Shown here: positions 1 to 11,059 of the stretch, piece after piece
Layout: every line of letters starts with the position of its first letter
How positions within the stretch are numbered: the first letter of the stretch is position 1
Assembly: GCA_947095585.1 (NCBI GenBank)
Contig: OX352763.1
Coordinates: 17,099,462 to 17,163,461 of the forward strand
Reading direction: 5' to 3'
Source: Nephrocerus scutellatus
Taxonomy: Eukaryota > Arthropoda > Insecta > Diptera > Pipunculidae
DNA length: 64,000 bases
Notes under the pieces: generated by a model
What the model was told of the DNA's origin: nothing
The model's database searches: none
The model's input: only the letters and a program-made list of their open reading frames with translations
Translations under genes and position numbers: made by a program

Positions 1-278
1 ATTCGAGTGTTAAACTTTACTAAAAACATACGTTACACATGAAGAGTGCAAAGTTTGTCATTCATTATTAGTGGTAAGAAATATTTCATAAAATTTTATT
101 TCCAGTTTTAATCATTTTCATTTATTCGTGGATCTTATCGTTCTATGAAACAGGTTGTGGTATATTGGTCTAAAAGGAAACCGCGAAGTAGAAGACAATT
201 TGTATTCCATTGTAAATAAGTTTCGTAAGAGTCAATATAATTAGCAGAATTTGTAGTTGGAATAAAATATTTATAATT

Positions 279-321
279 CCATCATCATCACCATTCATTG
301 CTCTACAACTGGAGTCCGGTC
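279..321 (-). mobile_element. RTE-A LINE, 3' terminal scrap
   Basis: A short block matches, in reverse complement, the 3' end shared by the RTE-A copies in this window. It has the TGATGATG-type terminal repeat followed by the TAGAGCC/TTGTAGAG-like segment and the GGACCGG-like block. Too short to code for anything. RTE-clade LINEs commonly end in short tandem repeats of this kind, so this is read as a 5'-truncated insertion. Confidence 0.6.
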
Positions 322-542
322 GTCGCACGGATTTCAGTGTCATTTAATTTAAATATCCTATACCTCTCAAAATTTTGGTCTACGACAACTTTCAAACATA
401 ATCGTTGTCTATCCCTCTTTTCTACTTTTGAAAGAATACTGTCCGAGTATATATCTTGGAGTTGACTGATCTGAATTTTTTTGCACGCCTTATCTTTTCA
501 TACAGTCTGCAGATAATTCTGACTTCACTGATGGGGTAGGGA

Positions 543-1121
543 ACAATGGAATTCGATGGACTATGACAACTAACCTTAAACACCTGGACTATGCTGAAAT
601 AGTTGTGTGCAGCAAAATTGGGAAAGCAAAGGCTGCGTTCAGAATGCTATCGAAAGTTTGGAGAAGCAATGTTTTCAGCTTAAGAACTAAGCTTCAACTG
701 TTCCTCTCCAACGTCGAATCAGTACTGTTGTATGGGTGCAGTACTTGGAAGGTGTCTACCACTACCACGCACAAGCTGCAACCTTTCGTAAGCAAATACC
801 TACGTATCACCTTGAGGATTATCTGGCCCAATCGTATATCCAACGACGAACTTCATCGGAGAACGGGCCAAGAATCTATAGACGTTATTGTGCGAAGGAG
901 AAAGCGGCAGTGAATTGGACACAAACTACGGTCGACGACAACTCCATTGCGAAATATGCACCCGAATGAACCCGCTTACCAATGCAGGTAGAAAAGCGGG
1001 ACGCCCTTGGAGAACGTGGCACAGGAAAGTCGAGAAGGAAGCAGGGTCTTTGGGAATGAGTTGGAGGCAGCTCAAACGCGTTGCAGAAAACAGAGCTAGA
1101 TATGCGCGTAGGCCTTGTTGA
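543..1121 (+). mobile_element. RTE-B LINE, C-terminal part of reverse transcriptase ORF (broken)
   Basis: The stretch starts with a degraded reverse transcriptase motif C neighbourhood (LDYAE where LDYADD is expected). It continues with a thumb-like region (SKIGKAKAAFRML, then LLYGCSTW in place of LLYGSETW). A stop near 911 and a frame change follow, and then the tail typical of these ORFs (GRPWRTWHRKVE, then WRQLKRVAENRARYARR). The order matches the C-terminus of RTE-like endonuclease/reverse transcriptase proteins. Residues between motif C and the thumb are missing, so this is an internally deleted dead copy. It belongs to the same family as the pieces at 28.35-29.03 kb and 43.88-44.52 kb. 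Confidence 0.75.
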
Positions 1122-1201
1122 CTCGTGGGGTGAAAGGATCAAGAAGAAGAAAATAAGTCTTTGAAAGAGCAACCAATTTTCGGAACCGCATGGCAGTTAC
1201 T

Positions 1202-1340
1202 TTATATACCAGCAGCTTGGATATTTTGGTAAGGTTTCTGAATTTAAAATATGTTGGTCTTGGTATATTAGGTACAGATTATCAGATACAACAATTGACC
1301 CGAGACATTTAAAAGAGTGCACTACTTCGAACTTGTGGAC
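1202..1340 (-). mobile_element. RTE-A LINE fragment (post-RT region)
   Basis: In reverse complement this matches the RTE-A segment that encodes the FNYLGSTVAADNS region and the following SKLLVYNTM region. The two blocks are closer together than in the better copies at 31.4 and 52.3 kb, so there is an internal deletion. It begins about 80 bp after the end of the RTE-B fragment. No open frame remains. Confidence 0.6.
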
Positions 1341-2232
1341 TCACACGTTTTTTAATAAGACTTTCTTGGAAAAGCACTAATGCTTCAACAGAGTTCAGCA
1401 ATCATTTAAACTTTGTAGTGCATACAGAACTTTCTCACGTTCTAAAAAACCACAATGGATTAGTTATCTATCAACAGTGTTATTACCTACTCGTAACTGA
1501 TCGATATTATTAAACCAATTTAATGTTGAATTTATTTCGAATTAACAATATTGATGCGCCATAAAATCAAAGATTTCTTATTTCCAGTTTTTCAGTTAAC
1601 GAAAATTGCTAATTCATGGTTACCCCACATTCCGATTATAGCAAAATTTTAATACCACATAATCGCACAAAATTAAGTCATCACATGGCATAGTGCTGAT
1701 ATTCACATGGAACCAGTGTCCAGCTTCCTGGTGACACAATGAATTAATTGTGCTTAAGCAGGCTGATTTATTCACTTTCAGCAATTCCATTTCAAACTAT
1801 TTCTCCTACACCGAAATCCCATGAATTGTTTATTTAAAATGGAGTAAATTTGAAATGACTCTATGTATGCATGGGAGCAGAATAAACACATTTTCAACGC
1901 AAATCAATTTAAAGCAAAATGAGATATAGAACGAGGAATATTCGTCTGTTTTAACCCTATGTATCTACTTGCTCCTTGTCCATTGCAAAGACATCAACTT
2001 TGCAACGGAGAATATGTTGTCAGTAAATTTCATTTATTTATTTTTTTAGACACAAAATCAATGGGTTTGCGTACTCTTGCACATGTATCCAGCTTTCCCG
2101 CTTTTCTATTATTATATGGAAGATAGAATGCTTTTGGTAAGAAAAAAAATTGCTTGACTTAAAATACAAGAATATTTTTTTCTGCTGGCGAGAAAAATTG
2201 AGAAAGAGTGTGTCAAAAATATGTGTCCTACT

Positions 2233-2965
2233 GCGCTGACGACAGCCTTCTTAGCTTTACTTATATGTTCCCAGATTCATGTGTCACTTCTCTGCGGATG
2301 TAGAACTAGAAAAACAGCGTATATTAAGCTCATTAAATTAAGAACTTAACAGCATAACAAACTGGGAAGACCACAATAGAGTCGAATTTAACGCTTCAAA
2401 AACCCAATGCTGTCTTATGTCGTTGAAGCGAATTAGTAACCTCCAGACATTATCCATGTTTGCATCGAGGAATCTCGTTCCAAAACTTGAAAATAACTGT
2501 CATGTCTGGTCAGGCGCACCTAAGACCACAGTGCATCAGCTTGACAGAATACAGAACAGTGCGATAAAACATATTGGTGACAAAAATATTGAAAGAAAAA
2601 TTTTTTCGTTTTAGCAGATCACAGTAATGTCTCCTATTTGCCTCAGATTTACCGGTCTCTCTATCAACGTTGGTCAAGACAGTTGCATTCTGCCTATTCA
2701 TGTATTCAACCGAAATACTCGTGGCTCAGTGTATATCAGTTTACCCTTAAGTCCATCTTCGAACGTGCTGTTAAATTTATAGACTCATTCTTTAGTCGCA
2801 CAATACGAATGTGGAATGCTCTATGGAGCTCTGTATTTTCGCATCACTATGATCCGACAGCATTCAAAATGCATTCCTTCTTTGGTCTCTTAGTTCCCAC
2901 GCTGTCCCTAGCATCATAAGAGTTTTAACCCCTTGAGCGTGTGCCAATGGAAAAAAAAACATTCT
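2233..2965 (+). mobile_element. CR1/Jockey-like LINE (Daphne/Kiri type), 3' half, broken
   Basis: It opens with reverse transcriptase motif C (ADDS at 2236) and runs through the following conserved stretch (EFNASKTQCC). It then shows the post-RT segment (VWSGAPKTTVHQLDRIQ) and the C-terminal signature (FFSRTIRMWNALWSSVF). These appear in order across three frames. Frameshifts and stops near 2330, 2614 and 2640 show that it is dead. The 3' tail (cccacgctgt, then cataag, then gagcgtgtg) matches the tails of the copies at 15.2, 17.4 and 23.6 kb, which ties the five pieces into one family. Confidence 0.75.
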
Positions 2966-4975
2966 TGTACATTGACACAAGCGATTTTAAAATCAACATG
3001 ATCTTAAATTTGCTATTACTGCTTATTAATACGTAACTAGATACTTGGGGATCTACCACGGGCGCTACCCACATTCTGCACCCAACATAAAATGAGATCT
3101 GGAAAAATATTTTATGGTGGCTCCCTGTCCAACACTTTCAAAATATGGCGGTTCTTGTTTGTTTGAATACGAAACAGGTGTTCAAAATTTAAGGACGCTA
3201 CCATATAAACATTGTGGACTAAATTATTAAAACACGATTTTTTGAAAAACTTTTCTATGGTGACCTCTTGACCCAAGTGTCTGACCACTTCCAATGTATG
3301 ACTAGAACGACCTCCTTATGCATATTTTGGTGCAAAACCGCTATCAAAATTTTCACTTTCTATCGGATGAAAAGTGCATCCAGTTAATCGCGAACTCACA
3401 TGCACACAGATTTTCTTTCATATTACGAGTATTAAGATAAAAAGGTTTTTTCACTTTTTGTTGAAATGAAACCCAAACATCAACAATTTTTTTTGCAATA
3501 AAAAACTACATCATTTAACTTTGACTTATTATGCAATAAAATTGTTTATTTTTTATGTTTGATGTTTTCAATAGCTAATGGACGATTTCCCAAAACAATA
3601 ATTAAAACTGAATTTTCCCAAAGGAACGATTTAAATTTCCTAATAAGTGTTATATATTATGAAACATGATGTTGCCGTAAGGATAAATTATTTTAAATTT
3701 TTTGTCCAGCAACAACCAAATATGTAATCCCAATGGAATATTAGGCTCATTTTTAATTCATACACGCATTTTATACAGTGTATCCGTAAATCATTCTCGT
3801 TATTTTACGCTCATAATACGAACGAAATGGTTAAGTGGTGAACAAAGAACGTGACCTGAAAGATTGAAGCAAAGCAATTTCGCTTCCGTCTATTCAATAG
3901 AGAATGAGAACTCATCAAATAGCTGCCTACCAATATTGTGCTCGAATCATGTGTGAAAAGGCAATGTTTATATGCTAAACCTGGATGCGATTGTGCAACT
4001 GTATTCGAAGCATAGCGGTGTTTTTACAACGAACAATACAACACGCACAAATGAAAAGGAAAAATTCAGTTGTTATGAACTTCATTGTATCGTATTCGTA
4101 TACGATTTCGATTTAACGATATACCGCACTAGGTCAACTGCTTCCTCTTTAAAAGATTAGATTCATTGTATCTACATATTTTCGTATTACTTTATGTTTT
4201 TTTCTTCTAATATTTTTTTTTGTAATCGAACGTGATTGCTCCACGAATAATATGTGAACTCGCTGTTTTTGGAGGGGGGATGAACACAAATCTATATGAA
4301 ACACATTATTTTTTGACACAGCAGATACGCCTGGTGCAATGTTGTTTTGATTTGTCAATTTTTATAGCTTTCGCTTCTTTTTCATTTCGCATCCTTGAGA
4401 ATTCAATAAAAATGGGATATTGCAGATTCGTCTGGTTATAACAAACGTTTTGCGAGATGCATCCATATTATAATATCTGTGTTACACATTTACTGGCAGA
4501 GATATCTGTATCAAAAAAAAACTAAAAATAAACAGAAAGTAGGCCATGATTCAAGGATGAAAAAATTTTAAATAAGACTACAAACTGCGAATGCGAACGT
4601 TGACATCGATAAGAGTCAGTAGAGTCAGAACTGGATTTCTTTCACGTTGTTATGTCAGTAGTTAGTAAAATGTCGTAAATAAATGAAAAAATGAAAAAAA
4701 AAGTGCCCAGCGGTAATTAAAACTTGGAAAAAACATTTTTAATTTGACTTATTATTTTTTCTATAAAACAGTTGCTCCTTTTGTACATAGTACGCGTTCC
4801 GGTCATGAATGGGATTTGTCAATTTAGTATGACTTAAGTTCTGGTATTACCTTGACCTCATGGTTATATGTCGCCAAGTCAGATGAGAAACGATCTTGTT
4901 TTGTAACCGATTATTTAATAACCAGTGTGACTGCAGCTCGTTATACGAATAAACGGCTTCTAGTTTGTATTATGC
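2966..4975. other. AT-rich non-coding stretch
   Basis: Open frames are short and have no recognisable motif. At 3776-3800 there is a short block (cagtgtatccgtaaatcattc) resembling the start of the repeat pair at 37013 and 55414. Nothing else stands out. Confidence 0.4.
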
Positions 4976-5142
4976 AATTTAATGTCAATTGTCTTACAAT
5001 TCAAATATTTCTCAATTTTATTATAGAGTGTTGCTCCCATTATGGTTTGTGTCTGTGTTAAATGATCCCATTGTTGTTTGTGTTTCTGTTAAAATTCATA
5101 GTTTAAAAACCAATTTGTGCGTGTGGGACATGGCCAATTAGT
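4976..5142 (+). repeat. Dispersed repeat C, copy 1
   Basis: This block of about 165 bp shares a long gapped match with 61216-61374 on the same strand. Shared landmarks are tcaattgtcttacaa, atatttctcaattttatt, tcccattatgg and a closing catggccaattagt-like segment. No coding capacity and no terminal inverted repeats were noticed. Class unknown. Confidence 0.65.
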
Positions 5143-5337
5143 ATATTATAGAGGATTTGTGTTACTTATTTATTAATATTTATTATTATTAATATTTATA
5201 TACATTTTTTTATTTAATCTAATATAGCTTAATTATAGGCTGTTATTTATTTAAAATTTATAATATAGACCATTATCAAGGCAAAAAAAATTATTAATTG
5301 ACTTTAATTTGGGGTTAATTTGGAATATATTAATATA

Positions 5338-5988
5338 AGAGCCCGTTCACTTCAAATTTTTTACAAAATCTGTTGTCACCGGAAATACACATATGTGTAA
5401 AAATTTTGCATGGGAGCCCCCGACTTTGGGGCCCGATCACTTCCACATTTCAATAGTAAGTGTTGTCATCGGAGATACACATGTGTTTAAAATTTGAAGA
5501 AAATCGGGTTGAATTTTAAAAAATTTTATGGGCACAACTTGTGCCTCAGGGCCGATCACTCCAAAATTGTGTCCATCGTAGATACACATATGTCTAAAAT
5601 ATGAAGAACATCGGGCTAATATTTAAAAAATTTATTTGGGCAGCCCTCGGCCTCAGGGCCCGATCAATGCAAAAAAAATTACAAAAAGTTTTGCCCATGT
5701 GTATCACATGTGTTTGAAATTAAAAGTAATCGGGCTACTTTATTAAAAATTTATATGGGCTTTAGGGCGCGATCACTCCAAAAGTTTCACAAAAGGTTTT
5801 GTCCATTTGTCATACACATTGTTTAGAATTTAAAGAAAATCGGGCTACTTTTTAAAAAATGTTCATGGGCACACCTCGGGCCTCAGGGCCCAATCACTCC
5901 AAAACTGCAAAAAATAAGTCCATCGGAGATACTCAAGTGTATAAAATTTGAAGAAAATCGGTCTAATTTTTAAAAAATCCCGTCTCTA
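5338..5988 (+). repeat. Satellite 1 array, about six degenerate monomers of 95-125 bp
   Basis: The recurring order is: gggcccgatcactccaaaa; a short AT-rich stretch; gtccatcggagatacacatg; tttaaaatttgaagaaaatc; gggctaatttttaaaaaattt; atgggcacacctcgggcctca. Monomers begin near 5338, 5430, 5549, 5655, 5763 and 5886. Lengths vary and point differences are frequent, so the array is old. The last monomer runs straight into a 5'-truncated SINE. Related monomers lie at 17568-17835 (opposite strand) and 52949-53030. Confidence 0.85.
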
Positions 5989-6168
5989 GAATGGGTGACA
6001 AACGTTCCGAGAGTAATAACTTGTCACGGAAAGCTTCTCAATTCGCCGTTCGGAACCTGCCTTAAATTGTAGGTCCATTTGTGTCTAAAAATATACATGC
6101 ACAACACAAATGGTCGCCAGAAGCTAGGCCTTGGAGCGCAACGGTCTGTATCGCCGAATATTTAAAAA
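5989..6168 (+). mobile_element. tRNA-derived SINE, 5'-truncated copy
   Basis: The tRNA-like head is absent. The body matches the copies at 8.64 and 34.54 kb: aatgggtgacaaacg, ccgagagtaataactt, ttctcaattcgccgttcgga, then ccatttgtgt, aaatatacatg, caacacaaatggtcg and agaagctaggccttgga. It ends near gtatcgccgaatattt. It is fused to the last satellite 1 monomer with no visible gap. Confidence 0.8.
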
Positions 6169-8177
6169 CCTGAAAGTGTGAAAATACTTACTGGCTTGAC
6201 AAAACGTACAACAGAGTTGTACAGTTATAGTATATTACATAACGAGCTAGAAAAGTGGACGTTATCGAGCAATGCAAAATTACTCTGGGAATGTGTTTTC
6301 GCTGTGACTGCAGTAAATAACAAAAGTATTTTATATGTTCAATCACTAGAGTGTGTAAAGGCTATTTTCGAAGCTAGATTATAGTGTATGAAACAGTCAC
6401 TTTCGTCTATGAGCGTGTGAAAACTAATTATCTTTACTATTATCTGTGTAAGCCAATATCTGCATAGTTTCTTTCCATGTGCTCGGTGAAACTGCACTTT
6501 ACTTAATTCAAATTTCCATACAGTGCCTCAAAATAGACATCAGAAACCTACGTAAAAGTCCAAATTTCTGGCCTGGCCTTGAGGATCTTTTAATATTTCG
6601 CTTCTAACCATGACTTATGTGGGCTGGACTATGCTAACGTAGTTGAAAAGTACACTTAACTAAAGCATTTTTAATTTCAAATAAATTTTTAATTTATTCA
6701 AAATTGTTTTTGTTCTAATGTTCTTAATGTTCTTTCTTGGTACTGCTGTAAAAGGTCAATTAAAAGATTTTCAAAAAAGTAATATTTTGTTTGGCCCATT
6801 AGCAAAGATTTTAACCAAAAACATGATTGGGTGCGTATATTAAAAATTACAATTATAACTTGGTTTTAAAATTCTTGACGCACATTTTGCTCTAATTTAC
6901 ATAAATTATAATGACATCACTTTGATATGTAGATATAATCAATAAACAAATAATTGCAAATATTTTAAGTGTTTCAAATAATAGCGTTGGTAAGTCCATC
7001 GTAAACAACTGATCGTTGCACAATTCCCACTGGTTTCGCCCATGTAACATTGCCTTTGTAATGAATTACTAAGCATATTCTGTTATTCTGCTTTGAACAA
7101 ACAGATGATGTTTAGTTCAAAACAGCACTCCGCATAAATGAATCTAATTATTCAAAATTGGTAATTTGGCTGCAATAATTATCTCTGTGGTAAGCTTAGA
7201 GTAAATTTTGATATTTTGATGTGGGAAATTTTTCAATCGGAATTTGCCTCTTCCGACATTAATTTAGGAATTATTCACACGGGAACAACAGTGTTTGAGC
7301 TCTTAGTTCACTGCATTTATATTTACAAAAGAATATCAACAAGGTTAATAGACATTTACTCGTACTCTTTGTAGTCATAGGCATATAACTTTGCATGTTT
7401 ATGTTCTCACTGGGTTGTCAAGACGTCAAAAAAATCAGTTCTTAGGAAGTTAAAATTATAAAATGATATAAAGGTATCCCTTTTTTATATATTACGTCTA
7501 AATTTTTAAAAAGGTGAACCATCGACAGATTATTTTCACTCATTGTTATTAAAAAAAGCTGGATTGACAGATTAGAACCATTTTTATGCCCCAAAAGCTC
7601 GATTCCAAGTTGAACATTAAGCATATTTTGTGTGTTTCTTGAGGTGTTCATAACATCAATATCGAAAATGAAAATCTTATAATATCCTACATATGCTCAA
7701 GAAATCCTATAAGGAGTATACGGTATTATAAAATTATCTTATATTCTAAAAGAAATGACTAGATGTTGCTTATTAAGTGAATATCCTTTATAATGAAAGA
7801 TCACATCAAATAAACGAGTCTTGACATACCTTCTATTAAACATATATGATGGCTAACCAAACATTGCGTGAACATAAACCACAAATACTGTACGTAGGTA
7901 CATTTATCTAACAATCCTCTTTTCACAGGAGTTGATGATGCTCGTATATAGTCCGAGTATATTGGATTCAAATTACTCCAACACTTTCATGGAGTTCACA
8001 ATGGACAAACGCATCAAGAGACACATTCGAAAGATCTCAATTCATTTTGTCTACGAACTACGTTGGAGCATCGTAAAATTTGTGAAAACCATTAATGTGT
8101 TCGTACAAATTTCTATGTTCGTTCGTTTTGCAATATACAGTGGGCCAGATATTTGAAATATTAGATTATTAGGAACA
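6169..8177. other. AT-rich non-coding stretch
   Basis: No ORF above 70 codons carries a recognisable domain. No structured repeat was found. Long A/T runs dominate. Confidence 0.4.
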
Positions 8178-8345
8178 GAATGTCGAGAACGAATTGGTTA
8201 TAGTGAAATCCTTTAACTATTTTGGATGACTTGTAGCAACTGATAAAGGAATATGGGAAGTTAAAGTCTTAGAGACTTGTTCATACTCGTATTTGAGAAC
8301 ATAACGATATCGAAGTTGTTGGTGTATAGTGTAAGCCAATAGTCG
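8178..8345 (+). mobile_element. RTE-A LINE, heavily decayed remnant
   Basis: Landmarks of the post-RT region remain: gaaatcctttaactattttgg where better copies encode SFNYLG, then gtagcaactgataa where they encode VAADN. Beyond that, similarity fades. The assignment rests on this ordered pair. Confidence 0.45.
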
Positions 8346-8640
8346 TATCAGTCTACCTTAATACTGGTCAGAGACTTGAAAGGAAAGAATTCAAAAGAAA
8401 ATATAAACTTTTTGTGGGCAGCTAGGACCCTTGTCTGAATGTGAATAGGAACTTCATGTGCTCAATCAACTATTAAAGATTTCCTGTTCGAATTGCGGAT
8501 TTCTATTTAAACTTACATTGCAACAAAATTTAAGTTGAAGCTAAGAAGGTCCAGCTTAGACAATAATAGAATAATAATAAGGCAGACCACGAACAACCTC
8601 GGCCATTTATCGATTTTTCGGTCTGAAATGTGTATATCTC

Positions 8641-8895
8641 GTAGGCGCCATGGCTCTAGTGGTTGGTACGTTTGACATCGGTTCTAATCCACCAAACACC
8701 AAAAGTTTTTTTCACGGTCCCACCTCTGGAGAATGTCTGACAAACGTACGAGAGTAATAACTTCTCCCGAAATGCTTCTCAACTCAAAGTAACCTTTTGG
8801 ATACGCCATTGAATTATAGGTCACTTCCATTTGTGTGCAATAAAATATCACGCACAACACGAATGGTCGCGACCAATGCTCGAACAAGAATTCCA
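8641..8895 (+). mobile_element. tRNA-derived SINE, near full-length but diverged
   Basis: The head starts ggcgccatggctctagtgg, a degraded A-box region, followed by a degraded B box (ggttctaatcc). The standard body follows, with cccacctctggagaatg, cgagagtaataacttctc, ccatttgtgtgcaa and caacacgaatggtcgcga. The 3' end is lost in unrelated sequence before any TTA tail. Promoter boxes are mutated, so it is unlikely to be transcribed. Confidence 0.75.
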
Positions 8896-8899
8896 ATAA

Positions 8900-9600
8900 C
8901 AAGATGTAACGGAGTTTAACCAGTTGGGTAGATCCTCAGTGTGACCAGTGAGCGTGATTTTCTGGTCGTTACAATGAAAAAATGATTTGTTTAGGGATTT
9001 TCTGTTTCCTTCTTTTCGGGCTTATTATACAATAACGTACGGCTTAAATCTAAGCTCATGTGAGGCGTACTTCGTTGCAATGCATGTAGTGACGCGTATA
9101 TCGTAGCGATGTGTTTGTCATGGACGAGCCAGAGTTATTGTAAGAGTCTAACTCCTTAAACACACGCTGCATCTGTCCTTGGATGGCGATAACATTTAGC
9201 TAGTTTGTACAAGCTTAGTGGTAATGGTCTATTTCTTAAATGGCTAGCTTGCAAATGACTGACTGACTGATTGAGCAAGAGAAGAGATTGTTTGCTGGGC
9301 TGCTAGTCCTTTTATATATTATCCCCTCTCTTAAGTTCCAATGATCAGATCTTAAACCAGTTATGGCGAAGTTGTCTGTAGTGTTGTAGACTTGTTGTTT
9401 GCTGTTTCTTCACTTTTAAATGTTGTGTTTGAAGTTGCATGTTTTGGTGGCTTATTTTGATGCAACGTTATTGGTAGCATTGGTGTAGTGAATTACTTTG
9501 CCGATGTGTCTTGGGTGAATACTTTTCCCATCTGTGAAGCTTCGAAGTGATACATTTTCACCACTTTACGCTCAACGCGATTCTGGTTGTGTGATAAAAT
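8900..9600 (-). other. Possible decayed LTR-type element remnant
   Basis: This block differs in texture from its surroundings, with fewer A/T runs. It starts tgtaacggagtttaacc near 8904. On the minus strand a short coding-like run (DGKSIHPRHIGKVIHY) occurs near 9460-9560 and ends in a stop. No matching second LTR or primer-binding site was found, and I cannot name the family. It could equally be unique DNA. Confidence 0.2.
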
Positions 9601-9660
9601 AAATGAAGAGGAACAAAATCACATAAACTTTCATTTAATGTTAATATTAATTTGATTCCT

Positions 9661-9705
9661 GGAATCAGGATCGGACAACGGTTGTAGAACCAAATATTAT
9701 AACAA
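9661..9705 (+). mobile_element. RTE-A LINE, 3' terminal scrap
   Basis: The sequence aggatcggacaacggttgta followed by gaaccaaatattataac matches the last about 45 bp of RTE-A copies, where the terminal block reads ggaccggaccccggttgtag and agccaaatatgatgatg. The terminal repeat has mutated. Confidence 0.55.
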
Positions 9706-10442
9706 TTTCTATTCATCCCACCGTGCATACCTTCGTCACATCCGATCCTATCTTCACCGCAGTATAATGGTAGCACCTCACCATCAGCCCATCAAGATTT
9801 CATTCATTATCATAATGGCAATAGGCAAACACAGAACCGTACCTGTTCTCTACTTCTATGGGACCGACCACACTTAAATCAAATTTACTCCTGGCACATT
9901 TTTAGTGCAAAATGAATATCGTCCAATACAGTACCTTCACTGTCTAATTGCCAAGTGAGAACATTTCGGCAATGAGTCAGTCTCCTACAATTGCAAAAAT
10001 ATACGAATATTGCAAGAGGAATACATGCGCACGGGTAACTGCTTTATTCATCCAAAAAAAACCTGAAGTTGTAAGCTTTGATGTCATATCAGCAGTGTTG
10101 CCGTTTTGGTGACTTTGTTTGCTAGTGGAATTTTAACTTAGAGACGAAATAAAATTCCATGTCATTAGATTTTGGTGCTATTTCTTCTTAATATTATATT
10201 CTTCTTAATTATATAAGGATGAAAAAACCCTGACATACTTTCGAAGCTTCCGTGCAAAATCCAACCTTCTTCTTCTAGGAAGTAGTATGTAGGACCAAGT
10301 CTTATAGTCGGATCTAAGTCCCATATTTCGAGTTTCATACGATTCGCTTGAGAAATGGCTTAGTTCCCAAAACTCCAAATGCTATTGGTCAGATCCCAGA
10401 ATTTCCATAGGAACAAATCTTATAGTCGCATATTAGTCCTAC

Positions 10443-10534
10443 ATGATGAGATTTACGAGTGTTACCGCGATATTGACATCGTGAAGATAATTAAGCTCGG
10501 TTGTCCCCGGTACCTAGCCAAATACGATGATGAC
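10443..10534 (+). mobile_element. RTE-A LINE, 3' remnant with internal deletion
   Basis: The start corresponds to the segment encoding EIYERYRDVDIVKRIKLG in better copies (atgagatttacgagtgttac, tcgtgaagataattaagctc). It then jumps to the terminal caaatacgatgatga. About 200 bp between the two are missing. Confidence 0.65.
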
Positions 10535-10751
10535 TAACTATAACATTTTACTATAATATTAATAATGAGATGAGATGATGAGATATTTTTTTAATTAATT
10601 TATTTTGGTTAAGTTTTATTTTTAAGTTGTTACTTTCTTTTACATAGTAAAAGGAAGGATAGTAGTCATGAATATTTTCAAACTCGGTATTTTTGCAGAT
10701 TTACCCATTACCGTAACTCGTTAAAAAAAAACGAAAATAAAAAAATCTGAT

Positions 10752-10918
10752 GTCAGTATGTCTGTATGCCTCTATTTCTGTATGGCTGTATGTCTGTATA
10801 TCTGTATATCTGTATGTCTGTATGTTGGTATGTCTGTATCTCTGTATGTCTGTATGTCGGTATGTCTGTATGTCGGTATGTCTGTATCTCTGTATGTCTG
10901 TATATCTGTCTGTCTGTG
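10752..10918 (+). repeat. TCTGTATG-type minisatellite
   Basis: About twenty copies of an 8-bp unit, tgtctgta or its variants tctgtatg and tcggtatg, run through the block and end in a GTCT run. Because 8 is not a multiple of 3, all frames on both strands stay open, and the apparent ORFs of 61-109 codons are artefacts. The following segment (ccagacggctgaact) resembles the unit found next to GTCY-type microsatellites in dipteran mini-me/DINE elements. That link is a suggestion only. Confidence 0.85.
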
Positions 10919-11059
10919 TCCACTCTACAGCCCAGACGGCTGAACTTAGCGGGATGTAAATTCAGCCGCTTTTTACATAAATTGTGAGGGGCCTGATTTC
11001 CTGATTTTTTTGACGGAAATCTGACAGGCGAAAGTGACATTTTATTTAGACGGTTTTGC

